From contig NC_081408.1 in the NCBI RefSeq assembly GCF_030272615.1, positions 404,745,389-404,805,388 on the forward strand: a stretch of 60,000 nt of DNA, given 5' to 3'. This DNA is from Cryptomeria japonica. Lineage: Eukaryota; Streptophyta; Pinopsida; Cupressales; Cupressaceae. Shown here piece by piece: positions 1 to 12,439 of the stretch. Every line of letters starts with the position of its first letter. The first letter of the stretch is position 1. The notes under the pieces are model-generated. The model had not been told where the DNA came from. It searched no databases and saw nothing but the letters and a program-made list of their open reading frames with translations. Both the position numbers and the translations under genes were made by a program.

Positions 1-3000
1 GTGTTGGAAAATGTTGACTTGTACATGGGGATTCCATTGCAAAAATACTCTTATGTGCTTAGGCAGTGAGGCAAGGGAGTTGGGAAGTATCCTCCAATCA
101 ATTCTCTAGAGCCTTATCTCCTTCCCCATATGATATTAACAGTATAATGTCAAAGCTTCTTTTTCTTGAAGAATATGTTAGATTTGGTTCTTGAGGGAGG
201 AGTTGGATGATTGTAGAAATACTTAAAAGAAGAGGGATTGGTGGGTGGTGATGATGAAGATAAATAATTTGGCATGGATATCAAAGAAGAAGAGGTAGGC
301 TCTATAAGTATGGATGAGGTTCTCACTAAAGTAGTAGCACATGTTGGTTGTGGTCCGGAATACCCAGTAAAAGTTAGGATGACAACTCTCTTGGGTGGAA
401 AATTATGCAAGTGAGCATGAGTGCTTCATCATGTCTCACATTCTGGTGTAGGGGGTACATATACTAGTTATATACTATTTATGATTATAACTAGTTGTTG
501 TATGCTACATTGTTTCTTTGTTATTGTGTCCATTTTGTTCACAAAAACTATTTGTGGGTTTTTTGGGTCACCTATTAATGGGTTTTTTGTTTTGATATAG
601 GATGTTTTAGAGTGATTAGTTGACTGGTTTAGGGTGGAAGTGGAAGTTAATGTAATAAAATGTGCACTATCTCTGTATTATCAATATAATGGGTGAAACT
701 CTTGTGATGCTATTTACTAATAAAAAAAATGGACTATTCTTTGCAATTGAATGAATGATTATCAATATAGAAAAATGTCTTTTCTAGAATAAACACAATT
801 ATAAATGATGATAATAAGAATAACTAAGACTTATTCCAAATGAAACCAGTGAGTTTTGATAATAGATAAACATGGAAACCTTAATTTCTAATCAATTTCT
901 AAACTATTACATTGTATTGAAGAATAATTCATTCAAGAACAAAAAATATTAAGAAAAATAAAAATGTTATTTCTTTGGATCACTACAAGAATCTAGAACT
1001 TCCTACAAATCTACTTGTTTCATTATTCTATATCTATTTTAACCATTACCACCAATAGCTTCATGTAGATAATTTCAATCTAGTTAGAAGAATTTAAAGT
1101 GTTAGTTCTTATTAAATGATCTATAGATGAAAGATAATGCGCCAATGAATAATATATATGATTTATGTTTGACATGTATTCAATATTTTAATTATGAGAG
1201 GCATGGTTATATTAATGCTAGATGTTTCTTTGACATTAGTAAAATTATAAACCTATTTAAAAGGTATTATTGTATCAAAATGGTTAAATGTACATATAGA
1301 AGGTGATACTTTATGAATATAGCTCTATATGAAAGAAGATTAATTATTTTAAGCAAAAATGTAGCATAGTTAGAGAAAATCCAAATTGTAATGCCTACGG
1401 ATCATAGGTGGAGGTATAAATAGATTTCTCATCCATATAAGAATTTAGATCAATTATTCAATCACCATGCATGAATATTTGAAAATCCTAACAAGATCTA
1501 TCTATAATGAAAATTCTTACTCAAAATGAGCACATTCAGAACAATTTGTATAATTAATCATTAATCATGACTCAAATTACTTAGCAATATAGGATGTATA
1601 AATATTATCCTAGTTTTGTGAATCAAGACATAGTACTACAGGCTATAAAATCTTTAATCATAGGTTGATGGAAGAAGATCACTTAGTGTCGAAACTATTT
1701 AATATATTGAGGTTGATGAAATGATTAAGTTGACTTAACATATGCAAGTTGATGGAATAATTAAATTAACTTAACACCTACAATCTTGGAAGAATTAAAT
1801 TGACTTAACACTTGTAATCTTGGAAAGCATGGACAAATTAGTTGAGATGCATTGCACCACACAAGTCGTTGGTCAAAGATCTTATTGAAACCCATTTACA
1901 ATTGAACACAAATTAAGGGTGAAAGGTTTGAGGACATAGGAAACATGAAGAAATTTAAAATGTGTACAAGCAATATAGTTGTTTAAAATCATCAATTAGC
2001 TAAACTTTGAAATCATTAATCAAGAACAAGATAAAAATTGATAACAAATCCAAAGAAAAAATGAAAGATAATAGGGTTTTAGAGGTAGCCTTGCTCAAGG
2101 ATTAATTTGAGATAGAGAATCATCCTCTCAATACTTTCTTTGACAATACCTAATAAGCATCTAAAAAAATAAAATGTAACAAAATCACTATCACCACATC
2201 TCTCTAAAGGGTCATAAGAATGCATCCCATCTTCCACCACGGCACTATAGTTCAACACCCAATACATCATCAAAAACTCCTTCCTTGTGAAGATAGTGAC
2301 CAAAAAAACACCATAACTCCCCTACAAACAAATTTTATTACCACATTTAGGACACTTACTCCTTGTTAAGAGGGTGGTCCTTTAGGCACTCCCTCTCAAC
2401 TCATTGGCTTTTACCACATGAGTAGGAGTGATTTTATCCAAACAAAGGCTATACACAAACAACACATGTCTCTCCCTACTTTTGACTTACACAAATTAGT
2501 GGTTTGATATATATGGAGTAACACAAGTGCACATGGGAATTTGCATACAAAACTACATAGATTATAGGCTAAGTTTTCTGTCAAGTGTGTTCTTACAAAT
2601 GATTCGATAGTATTAATATGCAAGTTGAAGCGGTTATCATGCATATTACCAACAAAATCACTTCCAAATCTACCAATTTGTAGGAAGTGAATAAAAAGTT
2701 ATGTCTTGATGTGTTGTGCATGGCATTTGAGATGGTTACATATTAGGTGAGCTGGATAAGATTCAAGGATAATTGGCATTTATCACTCCTACAATGATTG
2801 ATATTACAACCATAATGGAGAGAATATTTATGTCTAATTTTAGATCATGCTTAAGTTATTTTATTTTTTTCTCACTCTTCTTTAAAAAAAATTTGTTGGG
2901 ATTTTGTTAGTTCTAATTATATATTTGTGTTATAAGGATATAACACAGTGTTTGTACTAGGAGGTTGTTGGCACTAGAAATATCTTTCATTATGCATATT

Positions 3001-3528
3001 TATGTATGTGCCACAAATAACATGTGATATACTTCTAGAAGCACACTTAGGCATATGTCATCTAGAATGCATATATCTAGTACATTATGTATTTTTGGGA
3101 TATATATGGAAATAAAAGTGTGCTTTTAGGGGAATATGTACTATAGATAAGATTTTGTAAAACTCATCCTAATTTAGATTTGGTTTGCATTAGGGATGAT
3201 AAACTATATGAAACTTTTAGTATAACCTCTTTTTTATATGATTGAATGAATAATGAAGCTCTACTAGTTTTATGATTCAAGTGTCTCTTGTAAATGATAA
3301 ATCCTTAGTATAACTTTCATCTATTTGTTTGTAATAATTGAATAAATTATTTAGAGGATGAAGACCTTGAGGTAGCTTTACACAAGAACTATGGAGTGCT
3401 ATAGTATGCATGATTTAATTCAATTGTTTAAACATAGAGGGAAACAAATTATTACAAGGAACACAAATTAAAATATATGATAGAACAATAGAGAAAGGGA
3501 GTATCACAAGGAACAATATTTTCACTAT
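1..3528. other. AT-rich flank without an identified gene
   Basis: This stretch is AT-rich, has stops in all frames, and carries no domain I recognise. The one coding-like trace is a 46-codon open stretch on the plus strand at about 274-414, acidic at its start, which I cannot assign; it may be the tail of a decayed element entering from the left. The segment around 3430-3528 is the immediate left flank of the Tat-A element. I see no LTR pair, terminal inverted repeat or tandem array here. It may be old repeat beyond recognition. Confidence 0.5.
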
Positions 3529-5195
3529 TGTTGGTGTTTCCAACTGATTCCTTGAATTTTCCCCTAAGAATGAGCCAGCTTATATTGATAGGAACTCAAA
3601 TTAGTGGCCAACTAACAGGATCTCAATCAAAGATTGAATGATCCCTTGTACTTTAGGCTTTGCAAGACCTAGGGGGGTGACCTTGTGCAATAATTAATAG
3701 TTTTGCAATGATAATGACAAATATTGCCAAAATGCAGATTTACTCCCAACACATTTAACTAGAATGCATGCATATAACTCTAGATCGGCTAATTCATAAT
3801 TATTTAACACTTTCATGCACGATTGGGAGTGAATTCTAACCTATTCCTAATCCTACAAATAAAAAAGAGAAAATAAGATCAATATCATTTTTAAGTGATA
3901 ACTAAAATTCTCTTAAAGTCTTTAAAGATCAGTGCCTAATCCAAGCAACACAGTTAGAATGTTGCAGTTCTAAACATATCCATGGAATTTAAAACACTTA
4001 TTAATTGGACCTCAAATATTTATGTCTGGCACAAAGGTTGGACTATAAATCATCACAAGTCCTACTTATAGATCATTGTTATATTCCTCAATTCACTAAA
4101 AAGTACCCACAAAATTTAATCCTTCTCTTAGAAAGAACCTGCAAATACATCTCACACTCACAATACAAATTGTAGAGACAAACATTTGTGTCCTTAACAT
4201 AAACAATTAATATGAAATGAGAATACATAAATAGGAGACAAAGTGATAACTTTTATTGATCTTTAAACATGATTGATACATTCCATGAGAAAATAGTTCA
4301 AAAACTGCAAAACTATTGATATTTTATTACTCGGACTTTATGACTTGCTATTCTACCTGCAAAGTTACAATTTTTTTTTAATTTTAGAATCCTTTACAAT
4401 TGGCCTTGAATTCCTTCTTATAGGAAATGATGGAGAAAAAAAAGCTTCGGGCCAAATTACTAACATGTAAAAATTATATTTGCCTATATGAGAATATTCT
4501 AGGTACCTTTTATTACATCATATAAGATAAAAATTATTTTCATTCCATGAGAAGGGAAATGCAAATATAACTACCCTTTTCAATATTGCAGCTACAAAAT
4601 TTGGTGAAGTGGCATGATGCTTATGTGTGTACTACTAGAGGACTTCTCTTGAAAACAAAATTGTTGTTGATGCTACTGCTGCTGATGAAGCTAAAGAAGA
4701 AATAAACAAATAACACCTAAAGACACACCTTGTAGACTAACCGAGGTATTGAATAATTTATGACTGAACTATCTATGTTTTCCACAAAACCAACTGCTCT
4801 AAATCCACATGAGATACCTATGATTAGTTGTTCGCTCCTAGAGTGTACAGTGTTTGTAATGCGAATGTGCAACTTGGTAACTCATTGGTCATTTGAAACT
4901 CTAGATCTCTTGCACCCTGTCGTGAGTTTCTATCAACTTATTATCCACTACATTCTTTACCTTTTTTTATAAGCCTTCCATATATGGCATATGTCTCAAT
5001 TAATTTATCAATTATCAAGTGATATGTAGCTATTTGAGGTTGAATCCCTTGTCAATCTCATTTATGGCTACTTGTGTGGTCTCTTCAAAATCTTTCTTCC
5101 ATATGTCCAGGCTCTTCACTTCTGCATTTTTATCCAATATCTTTGGAAGAGTCCAGTGCTAAAGTGTTTTAAAAGAATCTATCTTTTCCTTTACA
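3529..5195 (-). repeat. 3' LTR of Tat-A
   Basis: This copy matches 23805-25552 along its length, with many substitutions and small indels. It is the 3' LTR because the element reads on the minus strand. The TATA-like string of the other copy (24691-24700) is changed here, around 4420-4430. The right end is fixed by the last shared bases TTTACA; beyond them the two copies differ completely. The coding frame of the 3' extra ORF continues across this boundary for about 55 codons, to about 5030. Confidence 0.85.
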
Positions 5196-7019
5196 ACCAC
5201 TTATTTACCCTTGATATATTTCAATTCCTTGATTAAAACATTTAGCATCTTCCAGGTGGCACTCATAATGAGTAGGGTTGATGAAGACTTTTAACAACCA
5301 TGTACAAGTCCTTCAATGTTCCAAACTGAATTTGCCATACATCATTTAGTGGTTTCAAAATTGCAATGAATTCTTTACATTTCTTTAAAACCTGGAACAA
5401 TATTTGATGTGTATTGTAGGCATCATCCAATTTATTCAAAACTATTTTTAACAGATGCAAAATTGTTACCCTCGTTATTTTTTGACTTATTTCTTTCATC
5501 ATCTTTAGCCCTTTTCAGCAATTCATTTTTTTGCTTTTATTCTTGCTCCATTGTTTTCAATTGTGCCTTCATGATGTCCACTTCTTCTACTAATGGAGAA
5601 ACAAAATTTTGAGTTGATGGAGAGGGTTGCTCTTGTGGTTTGACATTGGTTCATAAAAGGAGGGGATCCTTTATTCCTACAACAATCTTCAATTTAGCAT
5701 TTTCTTGAAAGAAGTCATTGTATGACTTGTTCATATTCACCCTTTCCTAAATCAACCTTTTCAAAAATATTTGTTGCTATTCTGCAACATCCCAAGAAAA
5801 TATGGCTAAGTGTATGGTGATGATGGTTGCTTTTAGGGATATTGCATCCTTCAAAGTTCTTACTATGCCACCATCCCTAGTTGTCTCTTCTACCCCAATC
5901 AACAACTATGGATTTCTTGTATTTGGAGTGGAGGCCCACTAAGATAGTTCCTTTAGAGTAGGGTGATACCCTGTACCACTAACACCTCTTTCATGATTAA
6001 ATTCTGCCACAAATAGTGGGTCTTGTTGTTGGATGACTTGGTCTAACATGAAGATATCTTCCAGGTTCCATGAGAGAATTAACAACATACCACTCTCCTT
6101 CATCATTTATTTAGCTTCATCAATTGTCAGGTGACTCAAATCAAGATCATCAACAGTTGCGGCACCGCCCAGCACACTGCCCTCTAATTATCTCTTCATC
6201 TTCAGTCAAAACCCTTCGAACTCTAGGGTTTTCACAAACTCATCATCTGATAAAAATCTTGCAACAACCACAACACATTCATAATTAATTTAATTCAAAG
6301 TAATCTTTGCATCCATATTCACTCTATTGTGTGGCTCCTGATCTATTAAAACCTCTCTTGGAGGAGGTCTTAGTGGTTGGTCTACCTCTTGTCTTGTAAC
6401 TAGATCATGCAAAGCCTTATCTACTTCATCAGTGTCATTAGTTGAACATGAGAATAGGCTCATTTCTCCTTCTATAGAAATATCAAAATAAATTTCATCT
6501 TGTCACAAACAATTGAGAACTTCCATAGTGATTACAAGCATTTGTAAATGTAACTCTCTCCCTCTGATTCATGCTTGAATCAGAGAGAATATCCAAAATG
6601 TCTTGATAGTAAGACCTTCCCTCTTCTTCTTCCTATTCTATAGGTTTCTTTGTAGCACCCACGGGATCCACCCTTACTATGTTAGTGTATGGGTTCTCAC
6701 TTTTTTGTGCTTTCTCTTGGGCTGGGACCTAGGATTGTGCAAGGGCCATTTCCTTTTCTTCCTTGGGGCTTGTGGTATTTTAGGTTTAGGTTCCTGAGAT
6801 CCAAAAGCCTCCTCTTTTTCTCTTCCTAGGAGCCCTAAGATTTTTAGGTTTTGCCTCTATTGGAATAGCAACTAGAATATTTCTTAGCCCTTGGCTTGGT
6901 TCAGCAACCACTTCTACATGGGGCTCTACATTTGACTCATGACTTGTCTCTGGTGAAACTACTACTGCCTCATACACCTGTTTCCCTTTCTTGCTTGAGG
7001 ATTCCCCCTTCTTTGGCAT
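5030..7019 (-). pseudogene. Tat-A extra ORF between integrase and 3' LTR, broken
   Basis: I do not recognise the function. Read on the minus strand from an ATG at 7019, the product starts with a lysine/serine-rich segment (MPKKGESSSKKGK). It then has two related proline-and-basic motifs, KPKNLRAPRKRKR and, after a frame change, KPKIPQAPRKKRK, which look like nuclear localisation signals. An acidic, charged middle follows, then a Lys/Glu-rich coiled-coil-like stretch around 5470-5570, and the frame runs through the internal/LTR boundary at 5195 to a TAG at about 5030. Total about 660 codons with several stops and at least one frameshift. Extra ORFs of unknown role between pol and the 3' LTR are known in Tat elements, which fits. 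The duplicated basic motif could serve nuclear import of a particle or DNA binding; that is inference. Confidence 0.55.
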
Positions 7020-8400
7020 TATGACAACTAAGACAACCTAGGGCTTTCTATAACTTTTTTCTAATAGAAAATCTGATGCAAAAATACAAAGACAACTAAA
7101 ATTCTCACAATTCAAGCACAACAGGGATAGACTAACTCACTATTTCAATTTGCTGCTTTGAAACCCTAATTCTACAACATTGAATTACCTTCTCTATTAT
7201 GCTTTGTCACCTCTTTATCTTTGAATGCAAGGTGAGAAATGGTTCTTTGATTGATGAATTTATTGCTCTTGTTTTGTAGCAACTTTCAGTCATATTGACA
7301 TTAATGCATTTGATGCAAGCAATTCGAATTAGGTAGTCATGTGTTTTTTAAACCTAAGTTGTTGATCTTGCCATATGTGCATTTTGGATAATCATTATTC
7401 AAGTTTTTTGCCTTCACTTTTTCTGATTGAGAATATTCTCCCCACCATGGTGGCCACATCTTGTTTTATTATACCTTTTATACTTGTGACAATGCCACGT
7501 TAATGCTCTTGGGCCTACCTTATTATCTTGATTTTTCTCTACTATTTTGCAAGTGTATTTTGCCTCACATTTTGGCACTTGTAGAGTAGATGGAATTGTT
7601 ACTTACTTCTTTGTCTCCACAACTCCATAGGTCTTTTTCTCTTTATACTTTGTCATTCACGAACTTGCGGAGTAACCAACACCATGGCGCATTATTTACC
7701 AACTATATCCACAGCTCCACAAGTCCCAAAACCAAATGTAAATGTTAACTGCGGACCTATGGAGTAATATGTGCACTGGCCTTCGCAGTTCACAACTTCA
7801 TAAATTAATTTCAACCTATTGAAGCTTACTTGCAGAACTACAGGATGAGACTCACTTAAACCGTCCAATTTAGCATGCACCAATCATGAAATAAGTTGTT
7901 AATGGGTAGCGGGGTCGTCAACTAGGAAGATTTTAAAGCATTAGATATTAGACCTAATAAAAATATTATAACTGGTTAGCACCTTCAATCCTAATGCAAT
8001 GGGGTAGATCACTAAACGATGCAAAAGACTTGACATTATAACTAAAAGCTATGACGATCAACTCAACAAGTCAATAGGAAATTATAACAAAAGGGAAACA
8101 AGCCAGGGAATACACAAGAATTTTCAACACTTCAACAAAATTTTGGAGAAACCCTAGCACCTGCATAAAAGGAACTCAAAACCATACTTAGCCAAATTTT
8201 TCAAATTTTTTGGTATTCCTAACAGCATCTCTAGTGTGGGACGCTTGATCACATGGATCAAGGCAAGAATCTATAACTTTGCGAGGTAAACTAGTAATCA
8301 AAGAAAACATATATACAATATATACACTAAGCTATTGTGCATGGATATAAATTTAAGAAAAGTAGTGTTTCAGGAACTATCCATTAGATGGCAGTTCCTG
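7020..8400. other. Non-coding spacer of Tat-A between integrase and the 3' ORF
   Basis: About 1.4 kb with dense stops on the minus strand and no motif I recognise. The short open stretches on either strand look accidental. It probably serves as an untranslated interval ahead of the extra ORF and could hold a splice site or internal promoter for it, but I cannot point to one. Confidence 0.5.
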
Positions 8401-8419
8401 GACTTCACCATCCATGTTT

Positions 8420-9450
8420 TTTAGAAATAGGAGTCTTCACCATTCTTCTCAGAAATGATAAATGGGCCTAACCATAGGGCCTCAACTTTTCCATGCTTTC
8501 CCTTGTCTTGTCTCTTTGCATTCCACATTAGTACTAAATTATCAACATTGAATTTTTTGTTTGTTGCCCTCTTGTCAAACAAATAATTGCTTTGTTGTTG
8601 CATCCTTCCATTCTTCTTTTAGGATTTACTCCTAACCTCATCTAACTCTACAAGTTGCTCCATCCTCTCTTCCATTGGCTCAAGGATGTCCCAATCATTC
8701 TGTTGAATGAATTTATACACTGGCAACAAGTTATTCATAGGTAACGTTGCTTGTGCTCCATAAACTAGTTCAAATGGTGATTTTCTAGTTGCCTTTTAAA
8801 TAGTGATTCTATCAGCTTATAGTGCAATCCTAAGATTTGAGTCCCATGTTCTTTTGTTTTTCTCTAAGGTCCTCTTAATAATCTTCAAAATGATTTTATT
8901 GCTAAACTTTGTTGCCCATTCCCCTGTGGGTGATATGGGGATGAGTATGAGATAGTTATCCCATATGAGCCACAAAACTTAGTGAACTCCTATGATCTCA
9001 AACACATTGCTTTGTACATTATCAATCTTATTAGAATCTAAACCTAGTGATAGTATTATTCATCAAGAAGTCAATAACCACTTTTTTTAGTTGCTTTCTT
9101 GGTTGGGACAACTTATATCCACTTCGTGAAGTAGTTAGTTGTAACTAGAATCCACTTATTTACACCACTAGAATTATTTGCAATCTCTCTCATGAATTTA
9201 ATGCCCCATTGGTAAAAAGGAGCCCCTATTTTCAATGGTCTAAGGGGAAATGCACCTACATATTTTAGTTTACCAAAAAACTTCTGGTAGGCTTCACAAT
9301 CCTAGACATACTTATGGGCATCAATGAAAAGGGTGGGCCAATAGTATCCTACCCTTAAAATCATATGGGCAGTTATTTTTGCAATGAAGTGGCCTCCACA
9401 TAACCCTTCATGTGACTCTTTCATCCCTTTACCAGCTTGACATTTATCCA
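8420..9450 (-). pseudogene. Tat-A integrase, degraded
   Basis: Integrase joins retroelement cDNA to host DNA. On the minus strand the N-terminal zinc-binding region can be followed at about 9430-9290 (SHEGLCGGHF, then DCEAYQ); its last cysteine position reads Tyr. The core follows with the conserved APFYQWGIKFM stretch at about 9210-9180, where the family's first catalytic aspartate (GIDF or GLDF) is Lys. The C-terminal part, NLVLMWNAKRQDKGKHGKVE then WLGPFII at 8600-8440, is the best preserved and is typical of Ty3/gypsy integrases. Several stops and frame changes interrupt the core. The domain lies downstream of RT, which is the Ty3/gypsy order. It is inactive as it stands. Confidence 0.8.
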
Positions 9451-9589
9451 AACATTAAAGCAATACACCATCTCAATCCTTCCAATATAAATCACCTTCA
9501 ATAAGTACATACATGAGGGCTTGTAACTTTAGTGTTCACTTCTGATTATCAGTCAAGTTATCAAGGAACTTCATATGTTTTAAGAAATA

Positions 9590-11157
9590 CAAAATATTAG
9601 TGTACCAAGGAGTCTTTTCAATGCTATAAAATTTCTCCTCACTTGCATCCACATTGTTGGCTTGTATCATGTCCAAATTAGTCTCGGTTATTAACTTTGC
9701 TAACCCTTATCCTCTGATTGACTTGATAGTTTGAATCTCCACAGTAAACTCTCGAATCTCATTCATCCATCTACACCTTTGGCCTATCACTTCAGTTTGG
9801 ACAAAGATGTCCTTCAAAGCTAGATTGGGCACATATGCTACAACTTTGACACCCACAAAGTATGCCTTGAAATTATTTATTGCCTTCACCAGTGCATATG
9901 CTTGTTTCTTTGTAATGGCATACTTCAAATCAGTTGCTTAGAGTGATTTGTTGAATAATGCTATTGGTTGCTCATATCCTTCTTCATTTTTCTGGACCAT
10001 AATGGCTACAATTGTATGGAATGATGTAAAGGAAAATATCTAGAAATTCTTGCTAAAATCAAGCAATTTTAATACTAGTGCTTCTTTAAAAGCTATTTTA
10101 ATGGCAATGAATGCATCAATAGCCTATGCAGTCTAGTCAATCGTAGCACCTTTCTTTAGCATATTTGAGATTGGTTTGACAATTTTAGCAAAGTTGGAGA
10201 TGAATATTCTGACAAAGTGTATTTGCCCAAAAAATGATTGTATAGCTTTGATCGTCTTAGGGATTGGAATCTTATCTATTGCTACAACTCTTTTAGCATC
10301 TATACAGACTCCATATTTTGACATGGTATGCCCGAGTAACTTGCCTTCAATTAAAAAAAGTTGTACTTCTTGGAATTTAGAGATATCCCATACTCTATGG
10401 CTCTAGTGAAGATCTTTTCCAAATGCATACAATCATCTTTTCCTTATTGGAAAATGCAATAAAGTCATCCTAGTAGACCACCATAATGATATTGATCAAA
10501 TCAACAATTACAACATCCATGGCTCTTTGGAATGTTGCTCCAACATTTGTTAATTCAAATGGCATTCTCACATAAACATAAGTTCCCCAAGGAGTAGAAA
10601 ATTTTTGTCTTATAGTACTCTGACTCCTTGACTTTAACCTGATTGTAGCATAAGAACCCATCCATAATAGACATCAACTCACAACTAGTAACTTTTTGTA
10701 ACGTAGCCTCCATATTGGGCAGTGGGTAGTTGTCCTTTAAAGAAGAGGCATTTGTATTTCTGAAGTCAACACACAACCTTATGTCTCTATTATTCTTCCT
10801 AACTGGCACTAGATTTGAAACCCAAGATTAGTATCGTATGGGCTTTATTATGTCTCCATCTATGAGATTCATTAATTCCTTTTTTATTTTTGGTACCAGA
10901 GTTAGGTTGATAGGCCTTTGCTTCTACTTGAAGGGTTTAACATCACGTTTCAATGGGATCTCATGCTAGAAAAGATCCTCCCTATATGCCTTCAGATCAT
11001 CATATGACCATGCAAAGACATGCTTGTATTTTCTTAGCAAGGCTATCAAAATCCTTCTGATATTGGGACTAATCTTCTTTCCAATATAAACCTTTTCGGG
11101 GGCTAATTCAGTTCGCAAATTCACTTCTTCTATGTCTTTTTTTATTAACAGGGGCAA
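9590..11157 (-). pseudogene. Tat-A reverse transcriptase with attached RNase H remnant
   Basis: Reverse transcriptase copies element RNA into cDNA in the cytoplasmic particle. From 11157 leftwards the N-terminal RT region reads KYKHVFAWSYDDLKAYREDL, followed at 10809-10555 by the palm stretch with IRLCVDFRNTN and DNYPLPNM, all diagnostic of Ty3/gypsy RT. The active-site motif Y-x-D-D lies at about 10475-10464, but the x codon is a TAG (10470-10472), so the ORF ends inside the catalytic motif. The RT-linked RNase H domain is recognisable only in pieces at 9928-9707. There are many stops and frame changes. A short in-frame repeat coding for Asp-Asn-Asn units lies upstream at 11172-11200. Confident family call; clearly dead. 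Confidence 0.85.
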
Positions 11158-11583
11158 GTTTCATGGCATTGTTGTCATTGTTGTCATTGTTGTCAAATAC
11201 TCTTTCCAGTGCAACTAGTCCTTTTGGTATTTTTTTGGTTTTCAATTGTACCACTTCATTCCCAAATACAATATCCTTCCCATATACAACTTCCACAAAT
11301 GCATTAAAGTCAATTTGGTGTGCCTCATATTGGTCTATGCACTACAAAAATTTCAACAAGTCATCAGCATCTTAGAAAACCTGTCAATTACAAATATTAT
11401 CAGGGATCAAAGGTCTAAATTTTACTTCCACTTTTGAAATCCCTAGCAAAGTGATATCCCCACTCCTTGAAGCTATGTTCACTAGAAAATAGCCATAATT
11501 TTCTTACTTCTATCCACCCAATCAATTGAAAAAGCATCGAAAAACTCCAAGGTGTGTCAAACGGAAAACTTATACTGTTTCAA

Positions 11584-11844
11584 CTACTTGTTCTTTGAGG
11601 AGTATTTGGATATAACTTGTGAAATAATCAACTCAGAATATCCAAACATAGTTAGCATCTTAATACCATGCTTCATAGCCATGTCGAGGCCTAACAACAA
11701 TGCCTCATAATCAGCAACATTGTTTGTGAAATCAAAAGATAATAAAAAGGAATATTTAAAAGTCTTCCCATTGGAAGCAATAAACAACACACCTACTCTT
11801 GAGCCTTCCTTTCTACCTGCACCATCAAAATACATTTTCCACAA
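11584..11844 (-). pseudogene. Extra RNase H-like domain of Tat-A, located before RT
   Basis: This 86-residue open stretch reads MWKMYFDGAGRKEGSRVGV, then NNVADYEALLLGLDMAMKHG, then GYSELIISQV. It is the start of an RNase H fold of the type seen as a second RNase H in Tat retrotransposons. The first Asp (FDGA) and the Glu (YEALL) are present; the third acidic position, expected in G-D-S, is Tyr here. It lies between the protease (12084-12428) and RT (11157 leftwards), so it is upstream of RT and not the RT-linked RNase H, traces of which are found separately at 9928-9707. Another reading would be a rearranged copy of the normal domain, but the sequence on both sides is collinear pol. Confidence 0.75.
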
Positions 11845-11886
11845 CCTTATTCATCATTCTAAATCTCATCTACCATAGGATCGATA

Positions 11887-12428
11887 CTATTGAGGCTTAG
11901 CCATGTTCACTCTGAAATCTCCCACATCTATGCCAAAAAAACATATCATTTGATCAAGGTCTATTCTTTCAATGATATCCTTAGACCAAGGCCCCCTACT
12001 TAATAGATGACTTCCTTCCAATATACAAGAATGGTTGTATATGACAAATCCAATTGCACATTCTCCCTTGCAGTTTTTGTCCACTATCTAGATAACAATG
12101 CCCCATAATTAGGAGCAATATATGTGACTATTATGTCTACTCTATATGCAACTTCATGATAGGAATCCAACTTCAATTCTACATCTTTCATGACTCCTAT
12201 AACTGGGACAAACCTGTTATCCATGGCATAACACTTCCTATATGGAGTATCAACCCATAACCCAAGTTCTTTCATAACCACCAAAGGCATTATGTTAATG
12301 GCAGACCCTAAATCTATCAAATAGTTCTTGACTAACTTATTGTTGATGAACAAGGTTGTGTAGAAGGGGTAAATTTGTGAGGGAGTTTTGGTGATTATGG
12401 TCCCTAAGTATATCTTTGGAGTCTTCAT
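11887..12428 (-). pseudogene. Tat-A aspartic protease and following linker
   Basis: The retroelement protease cuts the Gag-Pol polyprotein. At 12428-12084 the stretch NKLVKNYLIDLGSAINIMPL is the family's catalytic loop in the DLGS/DLGAS form common in Tat/Athila elements, followed by a hydrophobic flap-like region and GVMKDVELKL. The frame stops at 12084. A second open stretch, 12084-11887, continues the linker with FFGIDVGDFRVNMAKPQ. It lies 5' of the RNase H-like domain, as expected for a gag-PR-pol order. The fold is incomplete and broken by stops. Confidence 0.75.
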
Positions 12429-12439
12429 TGTTTATGATC

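Noticed and set aside
978-995. CACTACAAGAA-like start of a CACTA DNA transposon
   Set aside because: No matching inverted terminus, target duplication or transposase nearby.
2079-2644. Two minus-strand frames of 74-77 codons
   Set aside because: No domain, biased composition and no neighbouring coding evidence; expected by chance in AT-rich DNA.
7692-7883. 63-codon minus-strand frame between the Tat-A integrase and 3' ORF
   Set aside because: No similarity to the flanking coding regions and not supported by a domain; treated as spacer.
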